Assembly: GCA_035933635.1 (NCBI GenBank)
Contig: DASYYY010000009.1
Coordinates: 124,001-188,000, forward strand
Length of the DNA: 64,000 nucleotides
From: JAKIVR01 sp035933635
Lineage (GTDB): Archaea; Thermoplasmatota; Thermoplasmata; Lutacidiplasmatales; UBA184
Direction of reading: 5' to 3'
Under the pieces are notes generated by a model. It saw only the letters and a program-made list of their open reading frames with translations. It had not been told where the DNA came from and did no database searches. A program made the translations under genes and the position numbers. Positions 16,885-25,757 of the stretch are shown one piece after another; position 1 is the stretch's first letter, and the number at the start of each line of letters is the position of its first letter.

Positions 16885-18015
16885 ATGGCCCCGCTCACGC
16901 TCTACGGCGTCGCCAATACGCTCGTCGTCACGCTGCTGACCGCGCTCCACAACGTGCTTCCGCACCCGTGGTTCGACTTCCTCGTCAACAACGACCTGAT
17001 CCTCGCGCTGAGCGCGCTGCTGTTCGGCGCGATCCTGCTCGGCGCGAGCATGATCAACACGATCATGCTGATCTGGTTCGAGCGCAAACTGCTCGGCCGC
17101 TTCATGGACCGACGAGGCGCCATGCACGTCGGATACGCCGGACTGCTGCAGAACTTCGCCGACGGTCTCAAGCTGTTCCGCAAGAACACCTTCCGCCCCC
17201 GGGACGCCGACGCGCTCGGGTTCTACGCCGGTCCGACCGCCTACCTGGTCACCTCGATGGTCCTGTTCGCGGTACTGCCCGTCTCCACCGGCTGGAACGC
17301 CGGCGTCCTCCCGCTGAGCCTGCTGCTCGGGCTCGCGATCTTCTCGTTCGCCCCGCTGTTCATCTTCCTGAGCGCCTGGTCGCAGGCGAACAAGTACTCG
17401 CTGCTCGGCGGCATGCGCTCGGCCGCCCAGATGATCGCCTACGAGGTACCGATCCTCCTGGCGGTCGTCGCGGTGGTGATCGTCTCGGGGACGTTCAACC
17501 TGGACGTGATCGTCGCCGAGCAGCAGAACTACTGGTTCTGGATCCCGCTGTTCGTCGCGCTCGTCGTGTTCGTCACCGGCATGCTCGCCGAGATGGAGCG
17601 CATCCCGTTCGACCTCCCCGAGGCCGAGGCCGAGCTCGTCGAAGGCTGGAACACCGAGTACGGCGGCATGCTGTTCGCGTTCTTCATGCTCACCGACTAC
17701 CTGCGCGCGTTGCTGGGGAGCTTCCTCGTCGTCCTCCTGTTCCTCGGGGGCTGGACGCTGCCGAGCTACGTGCCGGGCGCGCTGACGAGCTTCCCGCTCG
17801 CCGGACTGTTCTGGTTCATGCTCAAGACCTACGCGGTGTTCGGCGTCTTCGTCTGGATCCGGGCCTCGCTGCCGCGGGTCCGCACCGACCAGCTGCTGCG
17901 CGTGGGCTGGATGCGGATGGTCCCGCTCGCGCTCGTCAGCGTGGTGCTCGCCGCGCTGCTCGTCCTGGCCCGCTGCCTGCCGCTCCTGGGATGCGTACCC
18001 CCCGTGGGAGGATAG
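16885..18015 (+). CDS. nuoH: Complex I subunit H (ND1)
   Basis: A 376-residue membrane subunit with about eight helices that joins the quinone chamber to the proton channels. The family segments LIWFERKLLGRFMDRRG, FAPLFIFLSAWSQANKYSLLG and EMERIPFDLPEAEAELVEGW are all intact, including the acidic loop that faces the quinone. It begins 6 nt after nuoD. Confidence 0.95.
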   Translation: MAPLTLYGVANTLVVTLLTALHNVLPHPWFDFLVNNDLILALSALLFGAILLGASMINTIMLIWFERKLLGRFMDRRGAMHVGYAGLLQNFADGLKLFRKNTFRPRDADALGFYAGPTAYLVTSMVLFAVLPVSTGWNAGVLPLSLLLGLAIFSFAPLFIFLSAWSQANKYSLLGGMRSAAQMIAYEVPILLAVVAVVIVSGTFNLDVIVAEQQNYWFWIPLFVALVVFVTGMLAEMERIPFDLPEAEAELVEGWNTEYGGMLFAFFMLTDYLRALLGSFLVVLLFLGGWTLPSYVPGALTSFPLAGLFWFMLKTYAVFGVFVWIRASLPRVRTDQLLRVGWMRMVPLALVSVVLAALLVLARCLPLLGCVPPVGG

Positions 18016-18025
18016 GAACCCGAAG

Positions 18026-18805
18026 ATGACCGACGCGCCCGCCGCCACCGAAGAGTCCCCGAGCGCCCTGCTGTACGTCGCCAAGCCCCTCGCGACGGCC
18101 GCCCGGCAGTTCGCCCGCAGCCTGTTCCGGCCGTCGACGATCGTCTACCCGTTCGAGCGGCTGGAGGACCCGCACTTCCGCGAGGAGGTCGCCGTCGCCG
18201 CCGGCAAGCCCATCGGCGTCGGGGCCGTCTGGGACAACTACCGCGGGGTCCACGCGCTGAACATCGACACCTGCATCTCGTGCAACCTCTGCGCGTTCAG
18301 CTGCCCGGACCTCTGCATCGAGATGGTCACCGTCCCGGGCGGTGACCCCAAGCACCCCAAGAAGTGCCCCCAGATCGACTACGGCAAGTGCAGCTACTGC
18401 GGGTTCTGCTCCGACGCCTGCCCCGAGGGCTGCCTGAGCATGACCACCCGCTACGAGCTCTCGGTGACCAAGCGGGCGGACATGGTCTACTCGCCCGAGA
18501 AGCTCAACGAGGTCTACAAGTCCAAGCTGCCGATGAACCCGATCCGGCTGGAGCGCCCCGAGAACGAGGACGCGATCCTGCTCGACGCTCCGCTGTGCAT
18601 CGGCTGCAACGCCTGCGCGCGCGACTGCCCGACCAAATGCATCACGATGCTCGACATCCCCAAGCCCGGCGCGCCCAAGCCGGGGGAGAAGCTCCCCAAG
18701 CGGATCTGGAAGGAGCCGGTGGTCAACGACTCCGACTGCGTGCGCTGCGGGACCTGCATCTCGGTCTGCCCCAAGGAGTGTCTCTTCTGGGGGACTCACC
18801 AGTGA
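18026..18805 (+). CDS. nuoI: Complex I subunit I with four [4Fe-4S] motifs
   Basis: A 259-residue iron-sulfur subunit. The first half is a normal NuoI (TYKY): Cys83-86-89-93 and Cys122-125-128-132 should hold clusters N6a and N6b that feed NuoB. The second half repeats the arrangement with Cys191-194-197-201 and Cys238-241-244-248, so the protein has four complete CxxCxxCxxxCP motifs, two more than the usual subunit of about 160-200 residues. The duplication may provide a docking or relay module for a soluble donor such as ferredoxin, since no nuoE, nuoF or nuoG is present. That role is inference. The stop overlaps nuoJ (GTGA). Confidence 0.93.
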   Translation: MTDAPAATEESPSALLYVAKPLATAARQFARSLFRPSTIVYPFERLEDPHFREEVAVAAGKPIGVGAVWDNYRGVHALNIDTCISCNLCAFSCPDLCIEMVTVPGGDPKHPKKCPQIDYGKCSYCGFCSDACPEGCLSMTTRYELSVTKRADMVYSPEKLNEVYKSKLPMNPIRLERPENEDAILLDAPLCIGCNACARDCPTKCITMLDIPKPGAPKPGEKLPKRIWKEPVVNDSDCVRCGTCISVCPKECLFWGTHQ

Positions 18806-19296
18806 GCCTCGAGGGCTACGCATTCGTCGCCCTCGCGGCGGTCGCGCTCGGCACGGCGCTCGCCGCCCTGCTCGTGCGTGAGCTGGTCCACACGATCATC
18901 TGGGTGGCGACGTTCTTCGTCACCCTCGCCGGCCTGTACTTCCTGCTCGAGGCGACCTTCCTCGGGGTCCTGCAGCTCGGCGTCTACGCCGGGGCCGTCA
19001 CGATCCTCTTGCTGTTCGGGATCATGGTCACCCGGCGCCGGATCTTCAGCCGGGAAGCCGCGACCGGGATCGGCCCGGGGGCGGTCGTCCTCGCGCTCGT
19101 GCTGATCGCGGTCATGGGCGGCGTGGCCGCCAACCTGACCGGGACCGCGAGCGCCGCCGGGGTGACCGCCTACGACCCGAGCCTCCTGTCGCAGGCGCTC
19201 TTCGGGCTCTACGGCGCCTGGCTGCTCCTCCTCGGGCTGCTCATGCTCGCCGCGCTGGGCGGGGCGATCTATCTCGTGCGCGAGGGACGCGAGTGA
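18802..19296 (+). CDS. nuoJ: Complex I subunit J (ND6)
   Basis: A 164-residue membrane subunit with five hydrophobic helices. The conserved third helix with its pi-bulge is seen as LQLGVYAGAVTILLLFGIMV. Length is normal for the family and it is not split into two genes. GTG start overlaps nuoI, and the stop overlaps nuoK in the same way. Confidence 0.93.
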   Translation: MSLEGYAFVALAAVALGTALAALLVRELVHTIIWVATFFVTLAGLYFLLEATFLGVLQLGVYAGAVTILLLFGIMVTRRRIFSREAATGIGPGAVVLALVLIAVMGGVAANLTGTASAAGVTAYDPSLLSQALFGLYGAWLLLLGLLMLAALGGAIYLVREGRE

Positions 19297-19616
19297 CCGA
19301 CCCGTTCTCGACCGTCGGGTTCCTCGTGCTGTCGGCCGGGCTGCTCGGCATCGGGCTGTTCGGGATCCTGACCCGGCGCAACTTCATCCTGCTGCTGATC
19401 TCGATCGAGATCGCGATCAATGCGGCGGTCCTGAACTTCGTCTACTTCGCCGCGTTCGCCGGGTCGTCCTCCGTCGCCCTCGAGGGGCAATCGGCGGCGA
19501 TCGTGATCATCGGGCTTGCCGCGACGGAGATCGCCGTCGGGCTCGCCATCGTCCTCGCCCTCAACCGCTCCCGGGGCTCCATCAACGTGGCGGAGGCGGC
19601 GCAGCTTCGGCTGTAA
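19293..19616 (+). CDS. nuoK: Complex I subunit K (ND4L)
   Basis: A 107-residue, three-helix subunit. The two buried glutamates of the proton path are in LISIEIAINAAVLNF and GLAATEIAVGLAIVLAL. GTG start overlapping nuoJ; nuoL starts 9 nt after the stop. Confidence 0.94.
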   Translation: MTDPFSTVGFLVLSAGLLGIGLFGILTRRNFILLLISIEIAINAAVLNFVYFAAFAGSSSVALEGQSAAIVIIGLAATEIAVGLAIVLALNRSRGSINVAEAAQLRL

Positions 19617-19625
19617 CCGGACGCC

Positions 19626-21617
19626 ATGGCCGACCTCTCGTCGCTGTTCGGGTGGGCGTTCCTCGTCCCGCTCCTGATGGTCTTCTCCTTCCTGATCGTC
19701 GGGCTGTTCGGCAACCGGCTCAAGCAGCTCGAGTACGGAGGGTGGATCGCCGTCGGCTTCGCCGGTCTGTCGATGGTCGTCGGCGTGCTCATCGCCGTCG
19801 GCGAGATGCTCCACACCGGCAGCTACACCGACACCCAGTACGTCTGGCTGAGCCTGCCGGGCAACGGTACGGGCACGTTCCCGAACGGCTTCGAGCTGAT
19901 CGCCGGTACCCTCGTCGACCCGCTCAGCGCGCTGATGCTGATCGTGGTGACGGTCGTCGGATTCCTCGTGATGCTGTACTCGATCGGGTACATGCACCAC
20001 GACCGGGGTCTGCCCCGGTACTACGCCGAGCTCTCGCTGTTCCTCGCCGCGATGAACGGCCTGGTGCTCTCGGACAACCTGCTCGAGTTCTTCCTGTTCT
20101 GGGAGCTCGTCGGGGTCTGCTCGTACTTCCTGATCGGGTTCTACTACGACAAGCCCAGCGCCGCGAGCGCGGCGAAGGAGGCCTTCCTCGTCACCCGCGT
20201 CGGCGACGTGATGTTCCTGCTCGGGATTTTCATCTACTTCTACGTCTACGCGCTCGCCGGCGCCGGCGGCGGTTGGGCCGCCCACGGCTTCGTCTTCGTC
20301 CAGGGGAGCACGCCCTTCCTCGCCGGGGCGATGGGCGGCAACACCACCCTGCTCACCGTCGCCGGGATCATGATCCTCGGGGGCGCCGCGGGCAAGTCCG
20401 CCCAGTTCCCGCTCCACGTCTGGCTGCCCGATGCGATGGAGGGCCCGACCACCGTCAGCGCGCTCATCCACGCGGCCACGATGGTCGCCGCCGGCGTCTA
20501 CCTGCTCGCCGTGACGAGCCTGTTCCTCGGGTTCACCCCGACGGACCAGCTGGCCATCGTGGCGATCGGCGGGTTCACGACGTTCCTGGCCGCGACGATG
20601 GCGCTCGTCCAGCCGGACATCAAGCGGGTGATCGCCTACTCGACGATCTCGCAGCTCGGGTACATGGTCTTGGCCGTGGGCGCCGGGTTCGCGATGGTGG
20701 GGATGTACCACCTCTTCACCCACGCGTTCTTCAAGGCGCTCTTGTTCCTCGGCGCCGGCGCGGTCATCCACGCCGTCGGCTCGCAGGACCTGTTCAAGAT
20801 GGGCGGGCTCGCCAAGCCGATGCGGATCACGTCGGTGGCGTTCCTGATCGGTGGGCTGTCGCTGTCGGGCATTCCGCCGTTCGCCGGTTTCTGGAGCAAG
20901 GACGACGTGCTCAGCAGCGTCTACGGACAGCTCGGCGCCCACCCGCTCTACTGGCCGTTCTTCCTCCTCGCGCTGCTGACCGTCTACCTCACCGGCTACT
21001 ACATCTTCCGCGCGTGGTTCCTCGCCTTCTCCGGCGACCGCGGTCGCGACCCCAGCCTGCCGCCGGCCCACGAGGCGCCGTGGGTGATGCGCGCTCCGCT
21101 GATCGTGCTCTCGGTGTTCGCCGTCGTGGCGGGGGTCTTCCCCTTCGTGCCCGCGTTCGCCTCGCTGTTGCCCGGGACCGGCGTGCCACCCTCCTACAGT
21201 CTCGGCGACCTCGGGCTCACCGGCGTCTCGGTCGGACTGGGCGTCGGCGGCATCCTCACGGCCTACGCCCTGTGGGGGGACGGACGGGTGTACGCTCTCG
21301 CGCCGAACTCGGCCGCGCAGCCGTTGCGGACGCTCTTGTTGCGGCGGTACTACCTCAAGGACGCCTACGACGCGTTCGGACTGCGCGTGATCTACACGCT
21401 CGCGCGCGCCGCCGACTTCGTCGATCAGTACGTCATCGACGGCACGATCCGGGCGCTCGAGCGGGCCTTCGGCGGCCTGTCGGACCGGGCGCGACGGATC
21501 CAGAGCGGCGTCGTGCTCGATTACGCGACGTTCATCGTCGGAGGGCTCGTCGCGCTGCTCGTCTTCCTGCTCGTCGTGGCACCGTGGGTCGTGACGACCT
21601 GGGGAGGTAGCCCGTGA
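19626..21617 (+). CDS. nuoL: Complex I subunit L (ND5)
   Basis: A 663-residue proton-antiporter-like subunit. It shows FWELVGVCSYFLIGFY, GKSAQFPLHVWLPDAMEGPT (with the Lys and Glu/Asp residues of the proton path) and KRVIAYSTISQLGYM. The long C-terminal part (about 540-660) includes a lateral helix and an anchoring helix, as in bacterial NuoL. It overlaps nuoM by four bases. Confidence 0.95.
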   Translation: MADLSSLFGWAFLVPLLMVFSFLIVGLFGNRLKQLEYGGWIAVGFAGLSMVVGVLIAVGEMLHTGSYTDTQYVWLSLPGNGTGTFPNGFELIAGTLVDPLSALMLIVVTVVGFLVMLYSIGYMHHDRGLPRYYAELSLFLAAMNGLVLSDNLLEFFLFWELVGVCSYFLIGFYYDKPSAASAAKEAFLVTRVGDVMFLLGIFIYFYVYALAGAGGGWAAHGFVFVQGSTPFLAGAMGGNTTLLTVAGIMILGGAAGKSAQFPLHVWLPDAMEGPTTVSALIHAATMVAAGVYLLAVTSLFLGFTPTDQLAIVAIGGFTTFLAATMALVQPDIKRVIAYSTISQLGYMVLAVGAGFAMVGMYHLFTHAFFKALLFLGAGAVIHAVGSQDLFKMGGLAKPMRITSVAFLIGGLSLSGIPPFAGFWSKDDVLSSVYGQLGAHPLYWPFFLLALLTVYLTGYYIFRAWFLAFSGDRGRDPSLPPAHEAPWVMRAPLIVLSVFAVVAGVFPFVPAFASLLPGTGVPPSYSLGDLGLTGVSVGLGVGGILTAYALWGDGRVYALAPNSAAQPLRTLLLRRYYLKDAYDAFGLRVIYTLARAADFVDQYVIDGTIRALERAFGGLSDRARRIQSGVVLDYATFIVGGLVALLVFLLVVAPWVVTTWGGSP

Positions 21618-23080
21618 TCGGCATCCTGTCGCTGACGCTGGCGACGCTCGTTTTCGGCACGCTCCTGACGTTCGCCTCCGGCCGCAACGCGCGCTACGTG
21701 GCGCTCGCCACCAGCCTCGTGTTCCTGTTCGAGGTCGCCTACCTGCTGGCGAACTTCTCCTGGGCGGGGTTCACCCCGAGCGGCCAGGAGTCGTTCTCCT
21801 TCGCCGAGAGCGCACCGTGGGTGCAGCTCCCCTGGTTGTCGATCAACTACTCGGTCGGACTCGACGGCATCAGCCTGCCGTTCGTGCTCCTCACCGCGAT
21901 CCTCCAGCTCGTCACCGTCGTCTACAGCTTCGAGGAGTCGCGACGGCCGTCGGCGTGGTTCGGGCTGGTGCTGTTGACCTGCCTCGGCTGCTTCGGAGTG
22001 TTCGTCTCGCTCGACGTGCTGCTGTTCTTCCTGTTCTGGGAGGCCGTGCTGATCCCGATGTTCTTCCTCATCGGGTACTGGGGCGGGCTCAATCGCCGAT
22101 ACGCGGCGCTGAAGTTCTTCATCTACACCCACGTCGCGAGCGTCGTGATGTTGGTGAGCCTGTTCGCGCTCGCCTTCTACTCCCACGCCCCCTCGTTCGA
22201 CTTCACGAGCCTGCAGGGGCCCGCCAAGCTGCTCCAGCCGGCCACGCAGGTGTTCATCTTCCTCGGGATGTTCTTCGGCTTCGGCGTCAAGTTCCCCATC
22301 GTCCCGTTCCACACTTGGCTCCCCGACGCCCATGTCGAGGCGCCCACGGGCGGGTCGGTGCTGCTCGCCGGCCTATTGCTCAAGCTCGGCGGGTACGGAC
22401 TGATCCGGTGGGGACTGCAGCTCGTCCCCGTGGGCCTCGAGCACGTCGCCCCGCTGCTCTACGTCGTCGCTTTCGCTTCGATCATCTGGGGCGCGTTCCT
22501 CTCGTTGAGCCAACGGGACCTCAAGCGGCTCGTCGCCTACTCGTCGATCAACCACATGGGCATCGTGCTGCTCGCCATCGCCGTCTACTCCAATCTCGGC
22601 GTCCTCGCCGCGGTGCTGCTGATGTTCGCCCACGGGATCGTCAGCGCGCTCCTGTTCATGGTCGCCGGGAGCGTCCACCACACGTTCGGCAGCCGCGACA
22701 TCGCCACGGTGAACGGGATCACCCCCCGCACCCCGGTGCTCGCCACGATGACGATGGTGGGCGCGCTCGCCTCGCTCGGGCTCCCGGCGCTGATCAGCTT
22801 CCCGGCGGAGTTCACCGCGTTCCTCGCCACCTGGGACCGGATCGGCTACTGGGTGATCGTGCCGCTGATCGTGCTGGTCTTGACCGCCGCGTTCTACATC
22901 TGGATGATGCAACGGCTGCTCTTCGGCCCGATCCGGAACGTGCCGGAGGGGGCCCACGACCTCCCGCCCTACGAGGCGATCGCGATGGGGATGCTCGTCG
23001 CGCTGACGGTGCTGTACGGGATCCTACCGGGGCTGTTGACGAACGTGATCGTGCACTCGCCGGCGTACGGGTTGCCGTAG
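21614..23080 (+). CDS. nuoM: Complex I subunit M (ND4)
   Basis: A 488-residue antiporter-like subunit with about 14 helices. FLFWEAVLIPMFFLIGYWGG, KFPIVPFHTWLPDAHVEAP and KRLVAYSSINHMGIVLLA are standard ND4 segments with the key Glu, Lys and His residues. GTG start overlaps the nuoL stop. Confidence 0.95.
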   Translation: MIGILSLTLATLVFGTLLTFASGRNARYVALATSLVFLFEVAYLLANFSWAGFTPSGQESFSFAESAPWVQLPWLSINYSVGLDGISLPFVLLTAILQLVTVVYSFEESRRPSAWFGLVLLTCLGCFGVFVSLDVLLFFLFWEAVLIPMFFLIGYWGGLNRRYAALKFFIYTHVASVVMLVSLFALAFYSHAPSFDFTSLQGPAKLLQPATQVFIFLGMFFGFGVKFPIVPFHTWLPDAHVEAPTGGSVLLAGLLLKLGGYGLIRWGLQLVPVGLEHVAPLLYVVAFASIIWGAFLSLSQRDLKRLVAYSSINHMGIVLLAIAVYSNLGVLAAVLLMFAHGIVSALLFMVAGSVHHTFGSRDIATVNGITPRTPVLATMTMVGALASLGLPALISFPAEFTAFLATWDRIGYWVIVPLIVLVLTAAFYIWMMQRLLFGPIRNVPEGAHDLPPYEAIAMGMLVALTVLYGILPGLLTNVIVHSPAYGLP

Positions 23081-23110
23081 GAGGGTGGCGCCACGATCGA
23101 CACGTCCACG

Positions 23111-24649
23111 GTGCTGACGTTCACGCCCGAGCTCTTCGTGCTCGGCGGAGCGCTGCTCGTGTTCCTCGGCGACGTTGTCGGGGTCAAGCGGATCGAGGCG
23201 TTCGGCGGGATCGCCGTCGCGGCGATCGTCGCGACGCTCGGTCTCGTGCTGGCCGACCTCGGCTTCGGCCCGCTCGCCATGTTCCGGACGGTATCGGCGG
23301 CGAGCGTCGACGTGCCGATCTCCGCCGGAGCGCTCTATTCGGTGACCAGCCTCGGGCTCGTCTTCCAGGGGATCTTCCTGCTGGCCGCCCTCCTCGTGGC
23401 GCTCGCCTCGCTCTCGCGGCCCTCGCGCGAGCCGGGCGCGGCGGTGTTCTACGGGCTGTTGCTCCTCGCCACGCTGGGCATGATGCTGGTGGCCGTGGCC
23501 ACCGACCTGATCTTCCTGCTCCTGGCCCTCGAGGTCACCGCGATCTCGAGCTACCTGCTCGTCGGGTACCCGCGGCGCGACCCGCGCGGGCTCGAGGCCG
23601 CGATGAAATTCTACATCATCGGCGCGCTGTCGGCGGCGATGGCGTTCTTCGGCGCCTCGCTGCTCTACGGAGCCTACGGCACCACGAGCTTGGCGGTGCT
23701 CGGCCACGCGCTGCCGGGCAACGGCAACGACGGCCTCGCCATCGCCGGCTACGCGTTCCTCCTCGTCGGGCTCGGCTTCGAGGTCACCGCCGTGCCGTTC
23801 CACATGTGGGCCGTCGACGTCTACGACGGCGCGCCGACCGACGTCTCGGCGTTCCTCGCCGGCGGCACCAAGAAGGTCGGGCTGTTCGCCTTCTTCCTCG
23901 TCTTCCTCGGGCCGATCCTGCTCGTCAGCGCCCCGGCGGCGACGGGGGCGCGCTTCCATGGCTCGGTCCAGCTCACGCTCGCGCTGCTGGCCGTTGCCAC
24001 GATGACGGTGGGCAACGTGCTGGCTCTCCTGCAGAAGGAGATGAAGCGCCTGCTGGCGTACTCGTCGATCTCACAGGCCGGCTACATGCTGCTCGGCATC
24101 TCCATCGGCACGGCCCCGGCGATCGCCGGGGCGACCTTCCAGATCTTCGCCCACGTCTTCCTCAAGGCCGGCGCGTTCCTGGTCGTCGCCGCGGTCGCCG
24201 GCCTCGGGGTCGGGCCGCTGGTGAGCGACTGGAAAGGGCTCGGGGTGCGGCGCCCCGGGCTCGGGGCGGCGTTCGCGCTGATGCTCCTCGGGCTCGCCGG
24301 CATCCCGCTCACGGTCGGGTTCTTCTCGAAGTTCGTGCTGTTCTCCGCGGCGGTCGAGGCCCAGGGGCTGTTCGTCTGGCTGGCCGTCGCCGGGCTGTTC
24401 AACAGCGCGCTGTCGGTGTTCTACTACGCGCGGGTCCTGCGGGTGATGTACATGGAGCGGGCCGAGGACGGCGAGGTCCCGGCCGTCACCGAGTCCGCGA
24501 GCCTGCTCGCGTTCGACGGACTCGGCTGGGGGCGGGCCGCGGCGATCGGGCTGTGCGTCGTCGCCATCGTGGGCTTCGGGCTCTACCCCGGACCGGTCCT
24601 GAACGGGATCCAGGCCGCCGCCGATCATTTCGTCGCCCTCGGGGTGTAG
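23111..24649 (+). CDS. nuoN: Complex I subunit N (ND2)
   Basis: A 512-residue antiporter-like subunit. LLALEVTAISSYLLVGY, PFHMWAVDVYDGAPT, KKVGLFAFFLVF and KRLLAYSSISQAGYMLLG are diagnostic. The GTG at 23111 gives MLTFTPELFVLGGALLVF, the usual N-terminus. It is the last complex I gene; the next gene starts 4 nt later. Confidence 0.94.
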   Translation: MLTFTPELFVLGGALLVFLGDVVGVKRIEAFGGIAVAAIVATLGLVLADLGFGPLAMFRTVSAASVDVPISAGALYSVTSLGLVFQGIFLLAALLVALASLSRPSREPGAAVFYGLLLLATLGMMLVAVATDLIFLLLALEVTAISSYLLVGYPRRDPRGLEAAMKFYIIGALSAAMAFFGASLLYGAYGTTSLAVLGHALPGNGNDGLAIAGYAFLLVGLGFEVTAVPFHMWAVDVYDGAPTDVSAFLAGGTKKVGLFAFFLVFLGPILLVSAPAATGARFHGSVQLTLALLAVATMTVGNVLALLQKEMKRLLAYSSISQAGYMLLGISIGTAPAIAGATFQIFAHVFLKAGAFLVVAAVAGLGVGPLVSDWKGLGVRRPGLGAAFALMLLGLAGIPLTVGFFSKFVLFSAAVEAQGLFVWLAVAGLFNSALSVFYYARVLRVMYMERAEDGEVPAVTESASLLAFDGLGWGRAAAIGLCVVAIVGFGLYPGPVLNGIQAAADHFVALGV

Positions 24650-24653
24650 TGCC

Positions 24654-25757
24654 GTGGAGCGGGCCGACGTCGTCGTCGTCGGGGCCGGCCCCGGCGGCAG
24701 TTCGGCGGCCCGATTCGCCGCCGAGGGCGGGGCCCGCACGTTGCTGCTCGACCAGCGCCCCGAGATCGGGACGCCCGTGCAGTGCGGCGAGTTCCTCCCC
24801 AGCCCGCGCGAGCTGGCCGACCTCCTCGCGTGCCCGGAGGTCATCGCCGAAGCGTTCCAGATCCCCCCCGGGTCGGTGCTCCGCCAGCTCCGCGAGATGG
24901 TCTGCGTCGCCCCGTCCGGTCACCGCTTCCGGTTCCCCCTCGACGGGGTCGCGGTGGGCCGCCGCGCCTTCGACAAGGGGCTCGCGCTCCGGGCCGAGTC
25001 CGCCGGCGCCGAGCTCTGGCACCCGTGCGGGGTCACCGAGGTCCGGGGGGACGTCGTCCGGTGCGCCAACGGCCGGGAGATCGAGGCCCGCGTGATCATC
25101 GGGGCCGACGGGCCGCTGTCGACGGTCGCCCGGGCGAGGGGGTTCGCGCCGACGCGGGAGCTGTTCCGGATGATCACCGCCACCGCCCCGGGCGGCTTCG
25201 ACGACGCGCTCGAGCTCTACTTCGGCCACGTCGCTCCCGGCGGGTACGCGTGGTTGATCCCCAAGGCGGGGGAGGCCAACGTCGGTCTCGGAGTCACGAG
25301 GGTCCCGCCGGGGGAGACCCTGGGGAGCCTGTTGCAGCGGTTCCTCACCGAATACGCCCTGCCGCTCGCCCACGACCCGACCCGGTGGTGGGTGCCGCTC
25401 GGCCCGCCTCCCGACAGCGCCGTCCGCGGCAACGCGCTCTTCGTCGGCGACGCGGCCAACCTGGTCATGGCCACGAACGGCGCGGGGATCCCGACGGCGA
25501 TGCTCTCCGGCCACGACGCCGGCGTGGCGGCGGCCGCGGCCGTGCGCGACGGGCGGCCCCTGTCCGAGTACGACCGGAGCTGGAAGGCCCACCTCTACGA
25601 ACCGTTGCGCCGGGCGTGGGAGGTCAAGAAGGCCGGTGACCGAGTGGTCGGGCACGACCGGATACTCACGTGGGCGATGCACTATATCGGCACCCACGGT
25701 CTCGACGAGATGATGCGGCTGCGTTGGCCACCGCGGCTGTTCTGGAGGAACCTGTGA
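24654..25757 (+). CDS. Geranylgeranyl reductase family flavoenzyme
   Basis: A 367-residue FAD-dependent reductase of the geranylgeranyl reductase family, which saturates isoprenoid chains of archaeal lipids or quinones. The dinucleotide-binding motif GAGPGGSSAARFA is at about residues 9-21, the C-rich loop VQCGEFLP follows, and GNALFVGDAANLVMATNGAGI is the FAD-binding second signature. It starts 4 nt after nuoN and overlaps the polyprenyl synthase gene, so it belongs to the complex I operon. That setting makes the respiratory quinone tail a likelier substrate than membrane ether lipids, but sequence alone does not decide. Confidence 0.85.
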   Translation: MERADVVVVGAGPGGSSAARFAAEGGARTLLLDQRPEIGTPVQCGEFLPSPRELADLLACPEVIAEAFQIPPGSVLRQLREMVCVAPSGHRFRFPLDGVAVGRRAFDKGLALRAESAGAELWHPCGVTEVRGDVVRCANGREIEARVIIGADGPLSTVARARGFAPTRELFRMITATAPGGFDDALELYFGHVAPGGYAWLIPKAGEANVGLGVTRVPPGETLGSLLQRFLTEYALPLAHDPTRWWVPLGPPPDSAVRGNALFVGDAANLVMATNGAGIPTAMLSGHDAGVAAAAAVRDGRPLSEYDRSWKAHLYEPLRRAWEVKKAGDRVVGHDRILTWAMHYIGTHGLDEMMRLRWPPRLFWRNL

